Assembly: GCA_036426205.1 (NCBI GenBank)
Contig: CM071568.1
Span: forward strand, 230,736,148-230,800,147
Direction of reading: 5' to 3'
DNA length: 64,000 nt
DNA from: Ascaphus truei
Taxonomy: Eukaryota > Chordata > Amphibia > Anura > Ascaphidae
Below the pieces are notes generated by a model. That model had not been told where the DNA came from. It did no database searches and worked only from the letters and a program-made list of their open reading frames with translations. This document shows, one piece after another, positions 63,406 to 64,000 of this stretch (within the stretch, counting starts at the first letter, position 1; every line of letters starts with the position of its first letter). A program made the position numbers and the translations under genes.

Positions 63406-63867
63406 TTGTACTGGGTTACTATACAGATTACACGATGTGTTGTTTTCTCTTTTTCTCCCATGCGCATGTCCATTTGTTCCTGTTCTCTCATTAAAAACTA
63501 CTTCAATTGTGAAACACGGTTTGTGATATACTTTATTACATGCCCTTGCGGCCTATATTATACAGGCAAAACAAGCAGGATGTTTAAAGAAAGAATGGCA
63601 ACCAATAGGTCCACGATTAGAAAAGCACTCCAGGACAATAGCTCGGATGAGGATCTCAAATTTCTTCCAGTGGCCAGACATTTCAGGACATACAGGCACG
63701 GTTTATCCACCTTAAGATGCATGCCAATTCTTCAAGCCAATACCCCTGGATGGGGCGGAGATAGAAATAGACTGCTTCTCCAACTTGAGGCTAAAATGAT
63801 AATTGAATTAAAGACTGTGGCCCCCCATGGTCTGAACGAAGATCTTAAATTAGGCTGCTTCTTATAG
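63406..63867 (+). CDS. GIY-YIG endonuclease domain of a Penelope-like element
   Basis: The 153-codon frame contains FVIYFITCPCGLYYTGKTSR (Cys pair before a GIY-YIG-like GLYYTG core), the basic KERMATNRSTIRKA segment with the conserved arginine, PVARHF, GGDRNRLLLQLEAKMI with the candidate catalytic glutamate, and the ending APHGLNEDLKLG. This layout is that of the C-terminal endonuclease of Penelope-like elements. The RT that should precede it in the same frame is missing, so the copy is 5'-truncated or rearranged, but this domain is uninterrupted to its stop. The ATG used by the frame is probably not a natural start. Confidence 0.82.
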   Translation: MYWVTIQITRCVVFSFSPMRMSICSCSLIKNYFNCETRFVIYFITCPCGLYYTGKTSRMFKERMATNRSTIRKALQDNSSDEDLKFLPVARHFRTYRHGLSTLRCMPILQANTPGWGGDRNRLLLQLEAKMIIELKTVAPHGLNEDLKLGCFL

Positions 63868-64000
63868 CCAGGTCACATTTAGCAATTTCACTGATCTTAC
63901 TGGGGACTGCCAGTGCCTTCATATTACATATCAGCAGACTATATTCTGGATCCATATGTTTTTTTTTGTGTCTATTAGGTTCAATGCTATGTTCTCTTTG

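Noticed and set aside
1..64000. CRISPR arrays, bacterial operons, rRNA or tRNA genes
   Set aside because: None seen. The tandem arrays lack unique spacers between repeats, and the window is clearly eukaryotic.

Overview
The window is vertebrate nuclear DNA: split genes with canonical GT-AG introns, vertebrate-type microsatellites, and a dense layer of transposon fossils (Penelope-like elements, L1-like and L2/CR1-like LINEs, Tc1/mariner, hAT and PIF/Harbinger MITEs). The protein sequences, the element mix and the compact introns suggest an amphibian, most likely an anuran. That assignment is inference; no species marker is visible.

Two host genes can be read, both on the minus strand. KLHL7 (kelch-like 7, a BTB-BACK-Kelch adaptor for cullin-3) runs from 55,827 down to its stop at 40,007. 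Ten coding exons join in phase with no indel, and only the first exon (about 40 codons) was not located. NUP42/NUPL2 (CCCH zinc-finger, FG-repeat nucleoporin) lies downstream on the same strand, from its ATG at 34,329 to its stop at 18,483, with six recognisable exons. This KLHL7-NUP42 order and orientation matches other vertebrates. NUP42 exons 1-4 are clean. Exon 5 and the upstream part of the last exon carry several single-base frameshifts, in a 7-kb block that is also full of minisatellites.

Layout. 0-18 kb: intergenic, mostly repeats. These include a Harbinger-like MITE family in two orientations, other MITEs, an insertion bounded by identical 34-bp direct repeats, and a Penelope-like element (8.2-10.3 kb) flanked by inverted arms and interrupted by a LINE tail. 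18-34 kb: NUP42, with three large minisatellites in its introns and a splice donor repeated three times at the end of exon 1. 31.9-33.0 kb: a three-level nested insertion inside NUP42 intron 1. 34.3-40 kb: NUP42 CpG-rich promoter with CRE-like sites, then repeats and the probable KLHL7 3' UTR. 40-56 kb: KLHL7, whose largest intron holds a 1.8-kb element with long inverted arms. 56-64 kb: fossils of a Penelope-like element, a Tc1 transposase, an L1-like LINE, and a GIY-YIG endonuclease ORF at the right edge.

The two genes are not known to share a pathway: KLHL7 works in ubiquitination and NUP42 in mRNA export at the nuclear pore. No undescribed coding system was demonstrated. The best open leads are a 124-codon ORF at 25.7-26.1 kb, the nested inverted-repeat insertion at 32.2-32.9 kb, and the state of the NUP42 3' exons.
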